From positions 2,170,001 through 2,234,000 of the forward strand of contig CP087213.1 in the NCBI GenBank assembly GCA_020912385.1: a stretch of DNA of 64,000 nucleotides, in the 5' to 3' direction. Numbering within the stretch: position 1 is the stretch's first letter; every line of letters begins with the position of its first letter. The notes under the pieces were generated by a model that ran no database searches, was not told where the DNA came from, and saw only the letters and a program-made list of their open reading frames with translations. A program made the translations under genes and the position numbers. The stretch comes from Neofusicoccum parvum. Its lineage: Eukaryota; Ascomycota; Dothideomycetes; Botryosphaeriales; Botryosphaeriaceae. Below, piece by piece: positions 31,502-42,600 of the stretch.

Positions 31502-32742
31502 TCAAACCACAAACTCCGCCGCCTTCCACGACTCCCCACTCCCCCGCCTGCTCCTCGGCCCGCGCTCCCCCAACGCCGGCGGCTTCTCCGTGCGCAGCGC
31601 CCAGAACGCCCAGGCCTCGACGGGCTCGAGGAGGCACCAGGCGCGGCCGAGGCGCCAGCCGAGCGCGGGCACGCAGGCGCCGACGACGGCGTCGGCGACG
31701 AAGTGGTTGGCGGTGGCCAGCACGGTCAGCAGCATGGCGGCCGGCCAGAGCGGCGCGGCGGCGCGCAGCCAGCGGTGCGGCGCCGAGCGCGCCAGGCACA
31801 GCGCCAGGAAGGCCGACGTGCCGAAGTGCAGCGACGGCATCGCTGCGATCGTCAGCTGGAACCGGTTGTGCGTCCAGGCGGAGCCGGGGTCGACGCCGCC
31901 GCCGCCGCCGCTGGTGCCGCCGTGGAGGATGTCGATGTAGCCGTAGGAGGGGGGCAGGAGGCGCGGCGGGGAGACGCGGTAGAGGGTGAGGATGAGGAAG
32001 GCGATGAGGTTGTTGGCGGCGAGGGTGCGGCGGATGGTGCGGAAGGTGGGGATGGGGAGGTAGGCGTAGCTGGGTGGGGGGTGTTAGTTGGTGAATGGGA
32101 TTACGAAGGCGGAGGGCGTACATGTAGACGAGGAAGACGACGCCGACGAAGATGTGGGAGTAGTAAATTTTAGCGAGGATGGGCATGAGCCAGGGTTGCT
32201 TGTTCAGGATGTACTGCTGGACGGGCAGCTCGATGGCGATGTGGAGACGCTTTTCGAAGGAGAGAATGGAGATGGCGTGGCGTTCGGCACGGGCGAAGAT
32301 GGCTTCATTGCCGCGGATGAGGGTCGCCGTCAAGGCTCGTGCCAGTTGGTATACCCAGTACGTGAGGTTCCAGTACCTTTGCGCGGTTCAGCGTCCGGGA
32401 ATATGGAAAAGATGCGGACGGTGTAGACCCACCAAATCTCAATTAGGAAAGGAAACTTGGCTAAGAAGCGAGAAGTAAGGTTGTCTCGAAAACGCGAGTT
32501 GTCCGGGTAAGTCGGGCGCGCAGACGGCAGCGACTGTGGGGAAGTTGCACGCGGACTGGGAGCGAGCAAGGGCGCTCGAACCTCTCGCTCGTCTTCGCGG
32601 ATAGCACGGCGCCTGTTGATGAGGGTCCCGGCGGTGAAGGCGAGCACAATAGCTGGGTTCCAATCAGATGGGCTGTGAGCCGGCCAGGTGGTGTTCTGGG
32701 GTACGTACAGCCGGGCTCGATCAGGTTCTTGAAGGCACCCAT
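31502..32742 (-). CDS. PAP2-superfamily integral membrane protein (Aur1/inositolphosphotransferase-like)
   Basis: Predicted multi-pass lipid-phosphate phosphatase or phosphotransferase. Exons 32742-32709, 32652-32433, 32376-32122 and 32069-31502 (introns 56, 56 and 52 nt) join in phase to 358 residues. The start is a tiny 11-codon exon (MGAFKNLIEPG). Landmarks are FLIEIWYWNLTYWVYQLAR at the third-exon junction, ILSFEKRLHI, and PAP2 motif-2-like MPSLHFGTS at about 247-255 (SLH in place of SGH). Motif 3, ATANHFVADAVVG at about 289-301, supplies the catalytic His and Asp. SLH and HxxxD are the arrangement seen in Aur1/IPT1-type proteins, so a sphingolipid or inositol-phosphate transfer role is possible. 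The substrate is not determined. Confidence 0.85.
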
Positions 32743-33730
32743 CTCGTGTTTCCCATTCGGCGTGTGAAGAGAGAGCGAAAGAGCGACTGAAAAGAGGAGT
32801 GGCTGGTGTCGTGCAGAAGGAAACAGGACACGAGGGCAGTGTAGAAGCTTTGAAGGACGGCGTTCAGGAGCTCCAGGCATGAGAGTGAGACCAGGCATCA
32901 CCAGACCGCCGGGCTGGCCGCTCGGCCGCGCAACCTGAGGAAATCATCAACACGCAGACCAATCATCACGGTGACGCCCGCTAGTCAGCAACCGCACCTC
33001 TCTAAGCTTCGGAAGGCCGGCATTGCCGTAGGGCTGCACGGTGCTTAACCGCTAGCCCACCCCGCCAAGCGCTGTCGCCACAGATGCCAGATGTGGCAGC
33101 GCGGCACGCGGACAGGCCGATCTCACAGCCGCCTTCACTGCACTGCCCGTCGGGCTGGCGCTGCGGCGGGCCAGCAACGAGGGCGGCCAGCTCGCGGTGG
33201 GATCGGCCGGTCCAATGCACAGCTGCCACGCATCGACTAATCGCCGTCAGGCGGTCAGGGGCCGAGGCCAAAAGCCCGAGCAGGCCGACGCGGAAGCGCA
33301 GCGTTGCGGGCTCCGGGGCTGGGGCTGGGCTGGGGCTGGGGCTGGGGCGTAGGTCGAATGTCGAGGAAGAGACGCGGTGGTGTGCAAGGCAGCAGAAGCG
33401 CCGCGGGCCGGCCGGAGACGCGCCCTCGCAGGCCGCAGGGGTCCGCACCGCCATCGCATGACAGCCCTGGTTCCATCGTGCTCCCGCGTCGCAACAATTA
33501 CTGATCGGGGAACGATGCGCGCACACAGAGAAGGGGTATACATTCGACCCATTAGGCAACCTTGTCGCGGCCGAGCATGTGCAGCCGCTCTGCTCGCCGA
33601 TGTCGCCGGTCTTTTTCTTCCATACTTTCCGCGCCGTCCAAACCACATCCCGAATGAAACACTCCGACTTTTCGTAGCTGCCTGGCCATTCGCCGCGCCA
33701 GCCGTCGTAACACACAGCCCGTGCCGGGCC
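32743..33730. other. Intergenic, PAP2-gene promoter and VIT-gene 3' region
   Basis: Just under 1 kb. It contains the GGGGCT minisatellite (separate entry) and GC-rich shadow frames on both strands, with no recognisable gene. Confidence 0.5.
33315..33348 (+). repeat. GGGGCT minisatellite
   Basis: Five to six tandem GGGGCT/GGGCT units within a GC-rich spacer. G-runs of three to four at regular spacing could form a G-quadruplex on the plus strand. Confidence 0.8.
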
Positions 33731-34842
33731 TCAGTCCTTGCCGGCCTTAAAGGAGTCTACGCCTCGCACGATGGCGTAACTCGTTGCCGCTGCCAGCGCT
33801 CCCACGAGCAGCGTCTGGAATGCACTGTACACGCACGATTTCCTGGGACAGCTTGTAGCACTTGCCTTGACATAGCCGAAGATGAGCAGGACCACCACTG
33901 TGATGCCGATCGAGGTGAACAGGGCGTGGTGGATGTCGTTGATGAAGAAGTAGGGCAGCATGGGAACAAGCCCGCCTAAGCTCAACGTCAGCGTGCTTCG
34001 AGTCGGCGAACAGTCCGGCCTTGTTGGAAAAACTTCCTGTTTAAGGTTCACAAAGTATATAGACTTACCCAGAAAGTAGGAGAGACCCATGACCAGCGCC
34101 GAAATCCACGCACGGTTTAGCGCTGGCTTCTCGAGCTTGAGTTCAAAGTCCATCATGAACTGCCGCCCAGTCAGCTACCAGCGTCACTGTGAAGTCAAGA
34201 GGGAAAGAAAGCTTACTTTGACCCACATCTCCTTGTCCTGCCGCAGCGTCTCCACAAGCGGGCGGACCGTCTCCCGGGGCAGGTTGTACTCGTCGAAGAT
34301 CTCGTAGATTTCCTCCTCCTCGGCCTCGGGCATCTCGTCCACCTCGCGTCGCTCCCGCGCCTCCTCGACCTCGTACGTCTTGCTCTCCGTCACGGCGGCG
34401 AGGTACGCGCCAAGACCCATGCTGATGGCCCCGCTGAACAGCTCCGCAAGGCCGCCAAGGATCACCAGACGCGTCGACCCGATCCTGAGAAACCGTCAAC
34501 TCATGCGTCCCGCTGCGTGCGGAGGAACCAGATGGGCCGAGGGCCAGAAAGAGGCGCAAGCTTGCATTCGGTGGCCGAATGGGACAGGTGACGCGGAGCT
34601 TTCCGTAACGTGACGAGTGTCGCAAACGCGGCTCCAATGGGGGGCTGGGGGAAAAGAGGTGACACTTACGAGGACAGGCCGGCGGTCAAGGCGAAGGGAA
34701 CGGTCAAGCCATCAGCAAAGCCGATGATGGTGTCGCGGATGACGGCGTTGTTGTCGGAGTGCTTCTCGGGGTGCCGCTGCGACTCGGAGGCGGGGAAGGT
34801 GAGGTAGGCGCCAGGCTTGGGGAGAAGAGCCTCACGAGACAT
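33731..34842 (-). CDS. VIT1/CCC1-family vacuolar iron/manganese transporter
   Basis: Predicted vacuolar Fe2+/Mn2+ importer that detoxifies cytosolic metal. Exons 34842-34670, 34484-34217, 34159-34069 and 33975-33731 (introns 185, 57 and 93 nt) give 258 residues. Landmarks: VIRDTIIGFADGLTVPFALTAGLSS (TM1 with the family's acidic metal-entry residue), LGGLAELFSGAISMGLGAYL (TM2), then a Glu-rich cytosolic segment (EEARERREVDEMPEAEEEEI) matching the family's metal-binding domain. Next come RQDKEMWVKFMMDFELKLE, LGGLVPMLPYFF and TSYAIVRGVDSF. Length and order are typical. In fungi CCC1 is often regulated by iron (HapX/SreA or Yap5); no such site was verified here. Confidence 0.92.
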
Positions 34843-35758
34843 GTTTGCGGTCGGCGATTGGGGAGGCAGTTGTGATTGGGACCAGAGAAAGAATGGATGT
34901 TTGCTGATTGCAGGTACGGGACAGACGGCCGGAGATGGAGCTCGGGGGTCACGGTGTCGCGGTGTCCGTGTTGACGTATGCCCGGCAAGAGCTCGTTGTG
35001 TTATGCCGCTTCTGGGGCTGCCTCGGTGGTGTTTCCGGCGGACAAGGACTGCACAACGCACGCAACAAAGGAGGAATTGAGGACTTGCGCGAGCTAAGGA
35101 TGGACCGGCGACAGGCGAGCGGCAGTGCTTTATAAGACTGAGAAAAAATGGAAGTGCTACGGCCGGTCGCACCGCTGCGTCCAAGTTCGAGAAGTGAGCT
35201 CCTACTGCGCGCGCGCCGGCCAATCACAGCGCGCTAATTTGTCAAGTGTGGGGAGACGCTGTCGCGGCTGGCTCGGACAGTGTCATCTGCTCGGTCTCGG
35301 CCTCGCGCAGGCTGGAAACATGCAGCTGCGGTCTCTCTCAGCAAACGGTCGGATGTTCCGAGCGGGCTGGAGCGCCATGGCGACCGAGCAGCCGTTCGGT
35401 GTCTGGTCTCGGTGGCGGCCCATGGTTGGCTCGCCGATCCGAACTTCCAACGCAATCCCTCACGACTCTGCTGACCCCATCGCAACACTTGAATTCTGTG
35501 CTCACGACACCGTCACAGTCGAGCTGTCGATCGGCCTCTGTCGGGAGCACTATTGAGCCTTACATTCCCAACGCGTCAAGCAGATAGCCAGACAACAATG
35601 AACGTTTGGCCTGGGCACAACAAAGACTCTGAAATGTTTGGTCCCCGAAGCATTAAGGAGAAGGGCAACCCGTTTTTCATTTAAACTTCTCTGACAGTGA
35701 GCTATTTTTCACACCAAAAGCATCAGTGTTCGAATATCTCCCTCAATCGGACTCCGCA
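34843..35758. promoter_or_regulatory. Divergent upstream region of the VIT-family gene and the 219-aa gene
   Basis: 916 bp between divergent starts. A minus-strand TATAAA-like element occurs at about 35127-35134 (TATAAAGC), roughly 285 bp upstream of the VIT-gene ATG, so a leader of about 250 nt would be implied. A plus-strand CCAAT lies at 35219-35223. The rest is unassigned. Confidence 0.35.
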
Positions 35759-36418
35759 ATGCCGTCGTTCGACATTTCCTCCATTCTTGATCTCGCATAC
35801 GATTTTCGGGGTTTCGTGTACGATAGTCTCCCTCACCTCACCTCCACGATCGCCCGCCTCACCACCCTTATCTCCTCCCTTAACCTCCCCACCGCCTACT
35901 TCCACATTCTCCCCACTCTCATAACCGCTTCTCTCGCCACCCACCGCCTCACCCTCACCCTCCCCTTCTACCTCCTCCTCGCCCTCGCCACCAACCCTCT
36001 TTCTCTCTACTGCACCTACTACTTCACCCCGGCAACCTCCCTTCTCCGCACCCTCGTCTCCCTCTCCATCACCCTTCCCACCGACCTCCTCACCATCGCC
36101 TCATCCCTCCTCACCACCGCCTCGTCCCTCCTCTCCCGCCTCTGCTCCCTCACCACAGAGCTGCAGATCCTCCTCCTCTGGACCGCGCTGATTGCGAGCG
36201 TCGTCTGGGAGAACGCCGCCGCCGGCGCGAGCGGCTGGGACCAGCTGGCGGACCATGCGCACCTGACGGGGCTGTTGGTGGTCGAGGGGTTCTGGGCCAC
36301 GAGGTGGGGGGTAGTGAGCGGGCAGGGGGAGGTGTTGAAGCGGCTGTGCGGGAAGTGGGTGAGGTGGTTGGATGGGGAGGGGGAGAGGGATGGATGGGAG
36401 GAGGTGAGGCTTGGGTGA
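35759..36418 (+). CDS. Predicted hydrophobic membrane protein (219 aa)
   Basis: Family not recognised. Single exon from the first ATG (MPSFDISSILDLAYDFRGFV). Most of residues 25-150 is Leu/Thr/Ser-rich and hydrophobic (LTLTLPFYLLLALATNPLSL, TELQILLLWTALIASVVW), suggesting three to four membrane segments or amphipathic helices. The C-terminus is charged and Trp-rich. The coding strand is strongly CT-rich (35.83-36.15 kb), which also produces long antisense frames; the sense frame is preferred because of its coherent hydrophobicity and plain ATG. Confidence 0.55.
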   Translation: MPSFDISSILDLAYDFRGFVYDSLPHLTSTIARLTTLISSLNLPTAYFHILPTLITASLATHRLTLTLPFYLLLALATNPLSLYCTYYFTPATSLLRTLVSLSITLPTDLLTIASSLLTTASSLLSRLCSLTTELQILLLWTALIASVVWENAAAGASGWDQLADHAHLTGLLVVEGFWATRWGVVSGQGEVLKRLCGKWVRWLDGEGERDGWEEVRLG

Positions 36419-37013
36419 GAGGTGCTGGGTGGGCGGCTGGAGGGGTCCGGATTGGGAGGGGTGCTGGCGGGTGTTTTGTTTCGTGTGCTGCAGGCGCTTG
36501 GGGCGTCGACACCGGTGTATGGAAGAACGGCTGCCAACTAGATGGGAAGGAGTCAGACGGTTTTCATGCCGGGAAGACTGGGTGAAAGCACCTCGTCCAT
36601 AGTGCAATATATATACTCCTCCAGCATCCACTTCTTCCGCCTTCGGGCAGACTATCGTGCGCATGGCGCTGTCGTAGGTCCGATTTATGTCACTTGAAGA
36701 ACTGCTAAACTTGATCTAGTAAGCCCAATGTAGGTGCATCGAGGAAACCCGCTTCGGACTTCGAATCTCAGTCCGACCGCCATAAAAGGGTTTCTCCACT
36801 GACACAACACATCGGATGATGTGGATAGCGGGAAAAACAACGAATAAGCAAACCAGCGATAGAGTTGGTTTCTTCCCGGCCAGCTGGCCGGTTTCTTTTG
36901 CCATTTTTCGGCACACTCACTGTTCATTAGCGGAGTTGGGAGTTGGGAGTTGGGAGTTAGGACGAAGAAGTATGATGTGCCATTAATAGTCATTTATAAT
37001 TTAGGCCATCTGT
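36419..37013. other. Convergent 3' intergenic region
   Basis: Between converging gene ends. It contains a heptamer repeat at 36932-36959 and no coherent frame; likely terminators. Confidence 0.5.
36932..36959 (+). repeat. Four tandem GGAGTTG heptamers
   Basis: Three GGAGTTG units and a final GGAGTTA, back to back. Too short and of the wrong unit to be telomeric (TTAGGG). Confidence 0.85.
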
Positions 37014-39131
37014 CTATTCTGATGCTACCTTCTTTCCTTTCTTTCCCACAGATCTCGACCTCTTCTCGCTCTTGACCTTATCCTTACCACGCCAGCCTTG
37101 ACGTGGAGGCAAGGGCTCCAGGAAACCATCGTTATGCACCGCTCCAACCAAATCACTGTACTTGACCTCAGTTCTCCCGCTGTCCGTATCCATTTCCGTC
37201 GCTGTTGTTTCTTCATCACCATGCTCTGTTCTTCGCTGCTTGCCTTTCCTACCTCTCCCACCACCATCCGCCTCCTCATGAGCTTGCAACTTGTACCCGT
37301 GTTGTCTCTTCACGTGCTCCCTCAATCGCCAACGCGTTTCATACGCCTTCGTATGCCTCGGGCAATTTACATGCGGGCATATCAAGCTTACCCCATCCCA
37401 CTTCGGCCTCTCATTCTCATCAACCTCCTCCTCATCCCCGTCCTCATCCTCACTCTCACTCTCCAAACCTTCTGGCGGCGGGACGGCTTCAGGCACATAC
37501 TCCACCCGTTCTCCATGCGTTTCCAGCGCAGTACTCTCCTCCAACACCTGAAACGCCATCCCCTCACCAAACAGATTCGCACACCTCCGCGCAGCACGAT
37601 CGATGACATCGGGCTTGAAGCCCCCCAGCATGGCAGCCATGCCGAGCACCTCGCTCCAGTCCCGCAGCCCGACAGCATGTTTCCCGCGCCGCGTCGGCGG
37701 GCCCTTCTCCATCTCGACGCCATCATCCTCAGACGCCACGCTGCCGTCGCTGACCCGGCCGGGCGCGGCGGCGGCCGCGACCGGGCTCGGCGCTCTGGAC
37801 GAGTCGGGCTCGGGCTCGGTGGTCTGCGCTCGGCTTGTCGAGAAGTCGTTGCCGGCGCCCGGCAGCTGGCCTGCTGCCTGCAGCTGGCGGTGGCGCTTGC
37901 GCATCATGTAGTACGACTCGCCGGGGAGCGGCTTGAGGTACTGCCGCGGCCGGCCCTGCTTGCGCTTGCGCGGCGACGCCGACGGCGAGGCTGAGGCGGA
38001 CGTGACGTCCGGCGTCGAGGCTGCCGCCTGGAAGAGCGCTTTCGGCGGCCGTCCGCGGCTGCGCTTGGCGCTGGGCTCGCCCGCGCTGCCGCTTTGGTTG
38101 TTCTTGCGTCTTTTCCGGCCGCGGGCTTGGGGGGCGTCTGTCTCGAATGCTGTTTCGGTCTCGTTGCCGGCTGCGGAAGAGGGTCCGTGGATGTGGTTTT
38201 GCCGTGAGCGATGGAGCGCCATTAGTAGATCGTCAAGCTTGGTAAGTGTTGAACGTATTGTAGGCTTAAGAATGTGATGCGCCCTATCGTCGTCTGTCGT
38301 AATAACCGGACGGGAGCCAGTGGGTGTGGCGTCGCGGCTTGCAGTAGTCGCCCGGCTGCGCTCTCCAGCCTCAGTTTCCAGCTGGCTGTCTTCTGCAGCC
38401 GCCCTGCTTGCAGCGCGTGAACTCCTGCGAGAGACGGGCTTGTGCGACATCGAGCGCGCCCTTCCGACTGCTGCTTCCGTCTCGTCCTCCCATTCTCTAT
38501 TGTTCCACTTCTCCTTTGCATTCTTCAGCACCAAACCGACCATAATGTCCTCCATTTCCCGACTAGGTTTCTGCTGCTCGTATCCCGCCTCACGGATCGT
38601 GTGCTTGTCCTCTGGGTCCAGCATTGGCCGTTTAGTGAAGCGCTCATGGGGCCTGGGAACCCGCGATGGGTCCAGCGGCCAGGCCGTCCACGACCTCGGA
38701 GGCACCCAGGCATCTGCCATGTCTTTGTCGACCCATTTGGCCTTGCTGTGCCACGGTTTGGCGCTCGCGGCAGCATTTTCAGACCGAACGCGGCGTTTCA
38801 GGGCATGGGCATTGTAAAGGTGCAGGCTCAGGTCCTCGGCGCGGAGCTGCTCAAGTGACTCGATGAGATGGCGCTCTTCGGCGATGTGATTGCGATAGGT
38901 CCACCACTGGCCCCTGAACCGGGGACGGCCGTTCTCGCTCTCGTCGTCGGTGTGCTCGTATGACGCTTCGTCGTCGGTGTCAGGATCGCGCTCGATCGAC
39001 TCGGCGGGCTCGTCGTCGTCTCGGACGGGGGGCGGGCTCGAGGGGAGCGGCGGGCTCGAGCGGTAGTATGGGGATTCATGGCGGGGCTGGGAGGGCGTCT
39101 GGGGCGGTAGAGGGCCGCCAAAGAGAGACAT
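37014..39131 (-). CDS. Rrn9-domain nuclear protein (putative RNA polymerase I initiation factor) with zinc finger
   Basis: Single exon, 705 residues. The N-terminal region at about 70-115 (RFRGQWWTYRNHIAEERHL, LRAEDLSLHLYNAHALKRR) matches the Rrn9 domain of the yeast upstream activating factor that recruits Pol I to rDNA. Two AT-hook-like motifs (KRSRGRPPKAL and KRKQGRPRQYL, about 350-410) can bind AT-rich minor groove. A C2H2-like finger, CPHVNCPRHTKAYETRWRLREH followed by VKRQH, sits at about 585-612. Acidic and basic low-complexity linkers lie between and after these. The role in rDNA transcription is inferred from the Rrn9 region; general DNA binding is well supported. Confidence 0.8.
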   Translation of the reverse strand: MSLFGGPLPPQTPSQPRHESPYYRSSPPLPSSPPPVRDDDEPAESIERDPDTDDEASYEHTDDESENGRPRFRGQWWTYRNHIAEERHLIESLEQLRAEDLSLHLYNAHALKRRVRSENAAASAKPWHSKAKWVDKDMADAWVPPRSWTAWPLDPSRVPRPHERFTKRPMLDPEDKHTIREAGYEQQKPSREMEDIMVGLVLKNAKEKWNNREWEDETEAAVGRARSMSHKPVSRRSSRAASRAAAEDSQLETEAGERSRATTASRDATPTGSRPVITTDDDRAHHILKPTIRSTLTKLDDLLMALHRSRQNHIHGPSSAAGNETETAFETDAPQARGRKRRKNNQSGSAGEPSAKRSRGRPPKALFQAAASTPDVTSASASPSASPRKRKQGRPRQYLKPLPGESYYMMRKRHRQLQAAGQLPGAGNDFSTSRAQTTEPEPDSSRAPSPVAAAAAPGRVSDGSVASEDDGVEMEKGPPTRRGKHAVGLRDWSEVLGMAAMLGGFKPDVIDRAARRCANLFGEGMAFQVLEESTALETHGERVEYVPEAVPPPEGLESESEDEDGDEEEVDENERPKWDGVSLICPHVNCPRHTKAYETRWRLREHVKRQHGYKLQAHEEADGGGRGRKGKQRRTEHGDEETTATEMDTDSGRTEVKYSDLVGAVHNDGFLEPLPPRQGWRGKDKVKSEKRSRSVGKKGKKVASE

Positions 39132-39641
39132 GTTGGTGGCTCGGGCGCGTGTTTGGCGTCGCGGTGGGCGGAGGATCAGCGATCAGCGATCAGCGCTGTC
39201 GCCGTGGGGTCGTACGGCAGCGAGTGGAGCATGGCGCGCGTGTCGCAGGACCCTGGGCTGTGGGCTGCGGGCTGTGGGCTACTGCGACGTGTGTCTCGCC
39301 GGGCGCTCAGCTGTGCGGGGATTATTTTTCAGATGCCAGGGTCGTAGGGCGATGACGATCGCATCACATGGGAAAATGAGCGATCGATTTGCCGGGTGGG
39401 CGCGCGGCGTCACTGTCTCCCGCTCCCGCTCTCGCGACTCAGGCGCCCGAGCTACGTGGTGCTCTCAGGCCTCCGCACGCACACAGCCAGCAATCTGAAC
39501 TACGACTCCCGCTGCTGCTCTCCCAGCCCGTCCTCCCCCCGCGACCCAAACCCCCGCTCACGCGCCTGCGCCGCTAGATATGTCCGCCTGGCGCCTCCGC
39601 CCTCCCGCCGCGAACCAGCGGTAGCACCCCTCGACGACGAC
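39132..39641. promoter_or_regulatory. Divergent promoter region with two short tandem repeats
   Basis: 510 bp between the Rrn9-type gene and the large membrane-anchored gene. It holds three GATCAGC heptamers (39174-39194) and a TGGGCTG/CGGGCTG cluster (39254-39280). A frame continuous with the right-hand gene is open upstream of 39642 but has no ATG, so it is probably 5' UTR. Confidence 0.5.
39174..39194 (+). repeat. Three tandem GATCAGC heptamers
   Basis: Perfect direct repeats 43 bp upstream of the Rrn9-type gene's start codon, within its probable leader or core promoter. They could be a binding-site array or a simple slippage product. Confidence 0.8.
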
Positions 39642-42600
39642 ATGACCTCGGCCGTCTCCACGCCCCCGAGTGACCCTCGACACTCGACATCATCGCAGCC
39701 CTCGCAGGCCTCCTCCGCCACCCTGCACTCCGCCCACGATCCCCTCCACCACAACCATGCCGAGCCCAGCAAGCGGCGACGGCTGCTGCATCGCGCCGAA
39801 GCCACCTCGCAGCCCGCGCCAGCCAGCGCCGACGGGAACAACACCAGGGCGCAGGGGCTGCTGGGCGCCGATTTGGCCGCCGACCGCGAGCGCGATAGGC
39901 GGCGCCGCTTGCCGCGGCGGTCTGGAGGCTTCCTGCTGGACGCCGCCCTGCCAGGCTCCAGCGCGCGCCGACGCTCCCGGGAAAACGGCGCGGGCGAGAA
40001 GGAGACGCGTTCGGGAAGTCGGCACGCTAGCAAGAGCCCCTCGTCTTACGATGGGTCGCGCAGAGCCTATAGCAGAGGCTCCTCGTCGCGGAGTCGCCCG
40101 CTGAGCGGTGAGACTGACGTGGGCGCGTCCGGGAATGGCCATGCGCCTGAAGAGTACGGCGTGCGGACCCCAGAGAACCGCCACGACAAAGGGCACGCTA
40201 TGAGGGACTTGGGCATAAATGTGGATGCTGCGAATGAGCTTGAAGACGATGCGGGGGCGCCAGCGAATGCTGGAATTGACCCTGCGCAAATAATACACAT
40301 GGCGCTCAATCTGAGCGAGAGTCGGAGACGAAATCTTGGACATGGCCAACTGGTTGCGCCGTCGATTGGAACGAGGAGTAGGCGGGCTACTTCCGCAGGT
40401 ATGGGGATCGCAAGCACCCCAATGCAAGGAAGCTTCCATGAATACGGTGTGGGAGGTAGTCTCAAGCAGCATCTGCAGCAACAGCGGCGCATTTCGCGGA
40501 ACATGTCCCCGATCGGTGGGAGGATGAGCACTCCGGCCTCTCGTCACGTATCAGTGTCGAGCCCCAACGCCCTCTTGGACCATGGCATAGGACCGCAGCC
40601 CAGCTACACTTTTACGGCAGCTACTCTGGCTCGAGCAGAAAAAGCAAAGACCTACGTGGAGCTGGGGGCAGAGTATCGTCGTTTGTTGCAAAATCTTCAA
40701 CCACTCAAGCTGGATTCCGAGTCAAGCTACACCTACAGTGCGTTCAGTACCCCAGGATCACCCCACGTTGAGTTAAAGAAAATCCATTCGAATACAGGTC
40801 CAGATCCGCTTGGTCGAGCGTACAACCCCTTGCAGTTCATTCGCAACAGGAAACTCCGAGGTCGCGAGCGAAGAAAACTCGACCCTGATGTCATTGATTT
40901 TGAAGATGTGGACAGGGTGAGAATGTGGGTAGACACCGTGGAAGAAGCAACCGCCCAGCAAAAGTACCGTCAAGACGACAAAGTTCTCCTGCCACCATTC
41001 ACTCCAGACCCCATGCTACGAAGCAGCCACGAGCAGCATAATGGAGATACGAAGAGACCCAGCATCCTCCTGGGAAAGCAGAAGAGACCGCGTATGGATT
41101 GGTTTACACTTCCGTCCGAATGGATTGCCGATGCCGTGTGGCTCGAGCAAGATGGCCACAAATACCTGATCGAAGACAGAAACGGTAATAGGATCTTCCC
41201 TCGACCACGCTCAAGCATGGCAAACCCTCGCTTGAGTCGAGACCAAGCTAGACCTAGCCTAGACAAACGGCGGACGAGCACTGCTGGCTCGACTACGGGA
41301 GGTGGCTACTTTTCAGAACCTCGGACGAACTACTCCAGTGAGGCAGAGAGTCACCGGGGTCGCAAGAAGCGTCATTTCCTGCACAACAAGGAAGACAGTC
41401 CGGAGCGTGGCAAACGGCTGGGCTGGATATCACGAGGCCGCTCAAGTAGCTCGTCGGGTCTGTCCTCGAGTGATGATGACGTCAGCGAGCGGCGGAAGAA
41501 GCTCGATCGGAGACTGAGCACGCAAGACGAAAACACTGGTCCTTTGGAACGCCATATGAAGGCTCTGCTGGAAGATGACACACGCGTGGAGAATGGCCTG
41601 TCTCCAATCCTTAGCTCCCCAGAGAAGTACTGGGGTGCTGGGCAGTCAAAAGCACCCATGCGTCGGGTGATGAGCGAGACTGAGAGCGATGTTGATGGAG
41701 GAAGCAACAAGGCTGCAGCGAAGAGGGCAACCAAACGCCTGACATTGCTCGCAGACAGACCTCCTGAATCACGACCATCTCTCGATGGTCTGGATTCTTC
41801 AGCGCCAAACACACCACTCTCGAAGACGTTCAGCTTTGGGGCATCCTCTCCGCCCAGCCGTGTGGCCTCGCCGGACCGCAAGTCTAGGAGATCGAAACTG
41901 CCCTTCTTCCGTTCCGAAGCCAGTGTCAAGGGCCCTAAGGTTGACGCAACAGATTTCGCTATCGACCCAGTCAACCACAAACAAGGAAGTGGAGAGTCTT
42001 TTGATCCTAGCCGGCTCAGCATCGACCAACCTATGCGATCAAATTCTTTAGTCAGGCCGGCTCTGTTGAGGTCACATAAGACGACAGATAGCTTGAGCAG
42101 CCTTGCGTCGATTCAGGAAGGTAAAGTAAGCAGGGATCGCAAAGAAGGTAAGGAGAAGGAGCCAAGTTCGGCCGTCACCAGGTTCTTCAAGGACGTGGGG
42201 CGAGAAGGATCCAAGGCTCGGAAGTTCATCTTTAAGAAGGACAAGCCACCGGAAGAGGTAGATGAGACGTCGTCTTCGGATGATGGTGAGAGATCCTCTA
42301 CCACAGATGCGGAGGACAACATGTCCAAGAGCGTCGTAAGACGGCGACCAAAGCCGCTTTCCCGCACGGGGACAGACACAGGGCTGTCGGATACATCTGA
42401 CGTGTCCGAACGGCGACCAAAGTATCATGCAGAGCTCCCCACATTCAAGTCCGCAGCGTCACAAGACCAAAAGCGAGATCCATCTTCTGCTCCATCAGAG
42501 GGCCGTCGTGGACGTCGTCGGCCGGCGCGCTTTGATCGTCTTGCACCGCCGCGGCTTGACACCAATCTCAGCCGCTCGTCCTCCCCAGGAGTCGTCCAGC

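Noticed and set aside
33840..33900. Possible GC-AG intron in the last exon of the VIT-family gene (AAG|GCAAGT)
   Set aside because: The read-through residues (KASATSCPRKSCVYSAFQTL) match the family's usual loop length, so the donor-like word is probably coding.
36932..36959. GGAGTTG repeats as an interstitial telomere
   Set aside because: Unit is not TTAGGG and there are only four copies; a simple heptamer repeat.
37098..37994. 298-aa plus frame over the Rrn9-domain gene
   Set aside because: Shadow frame; the minus strand carries the Rrn9 region, AT-hooks and zinc finger.
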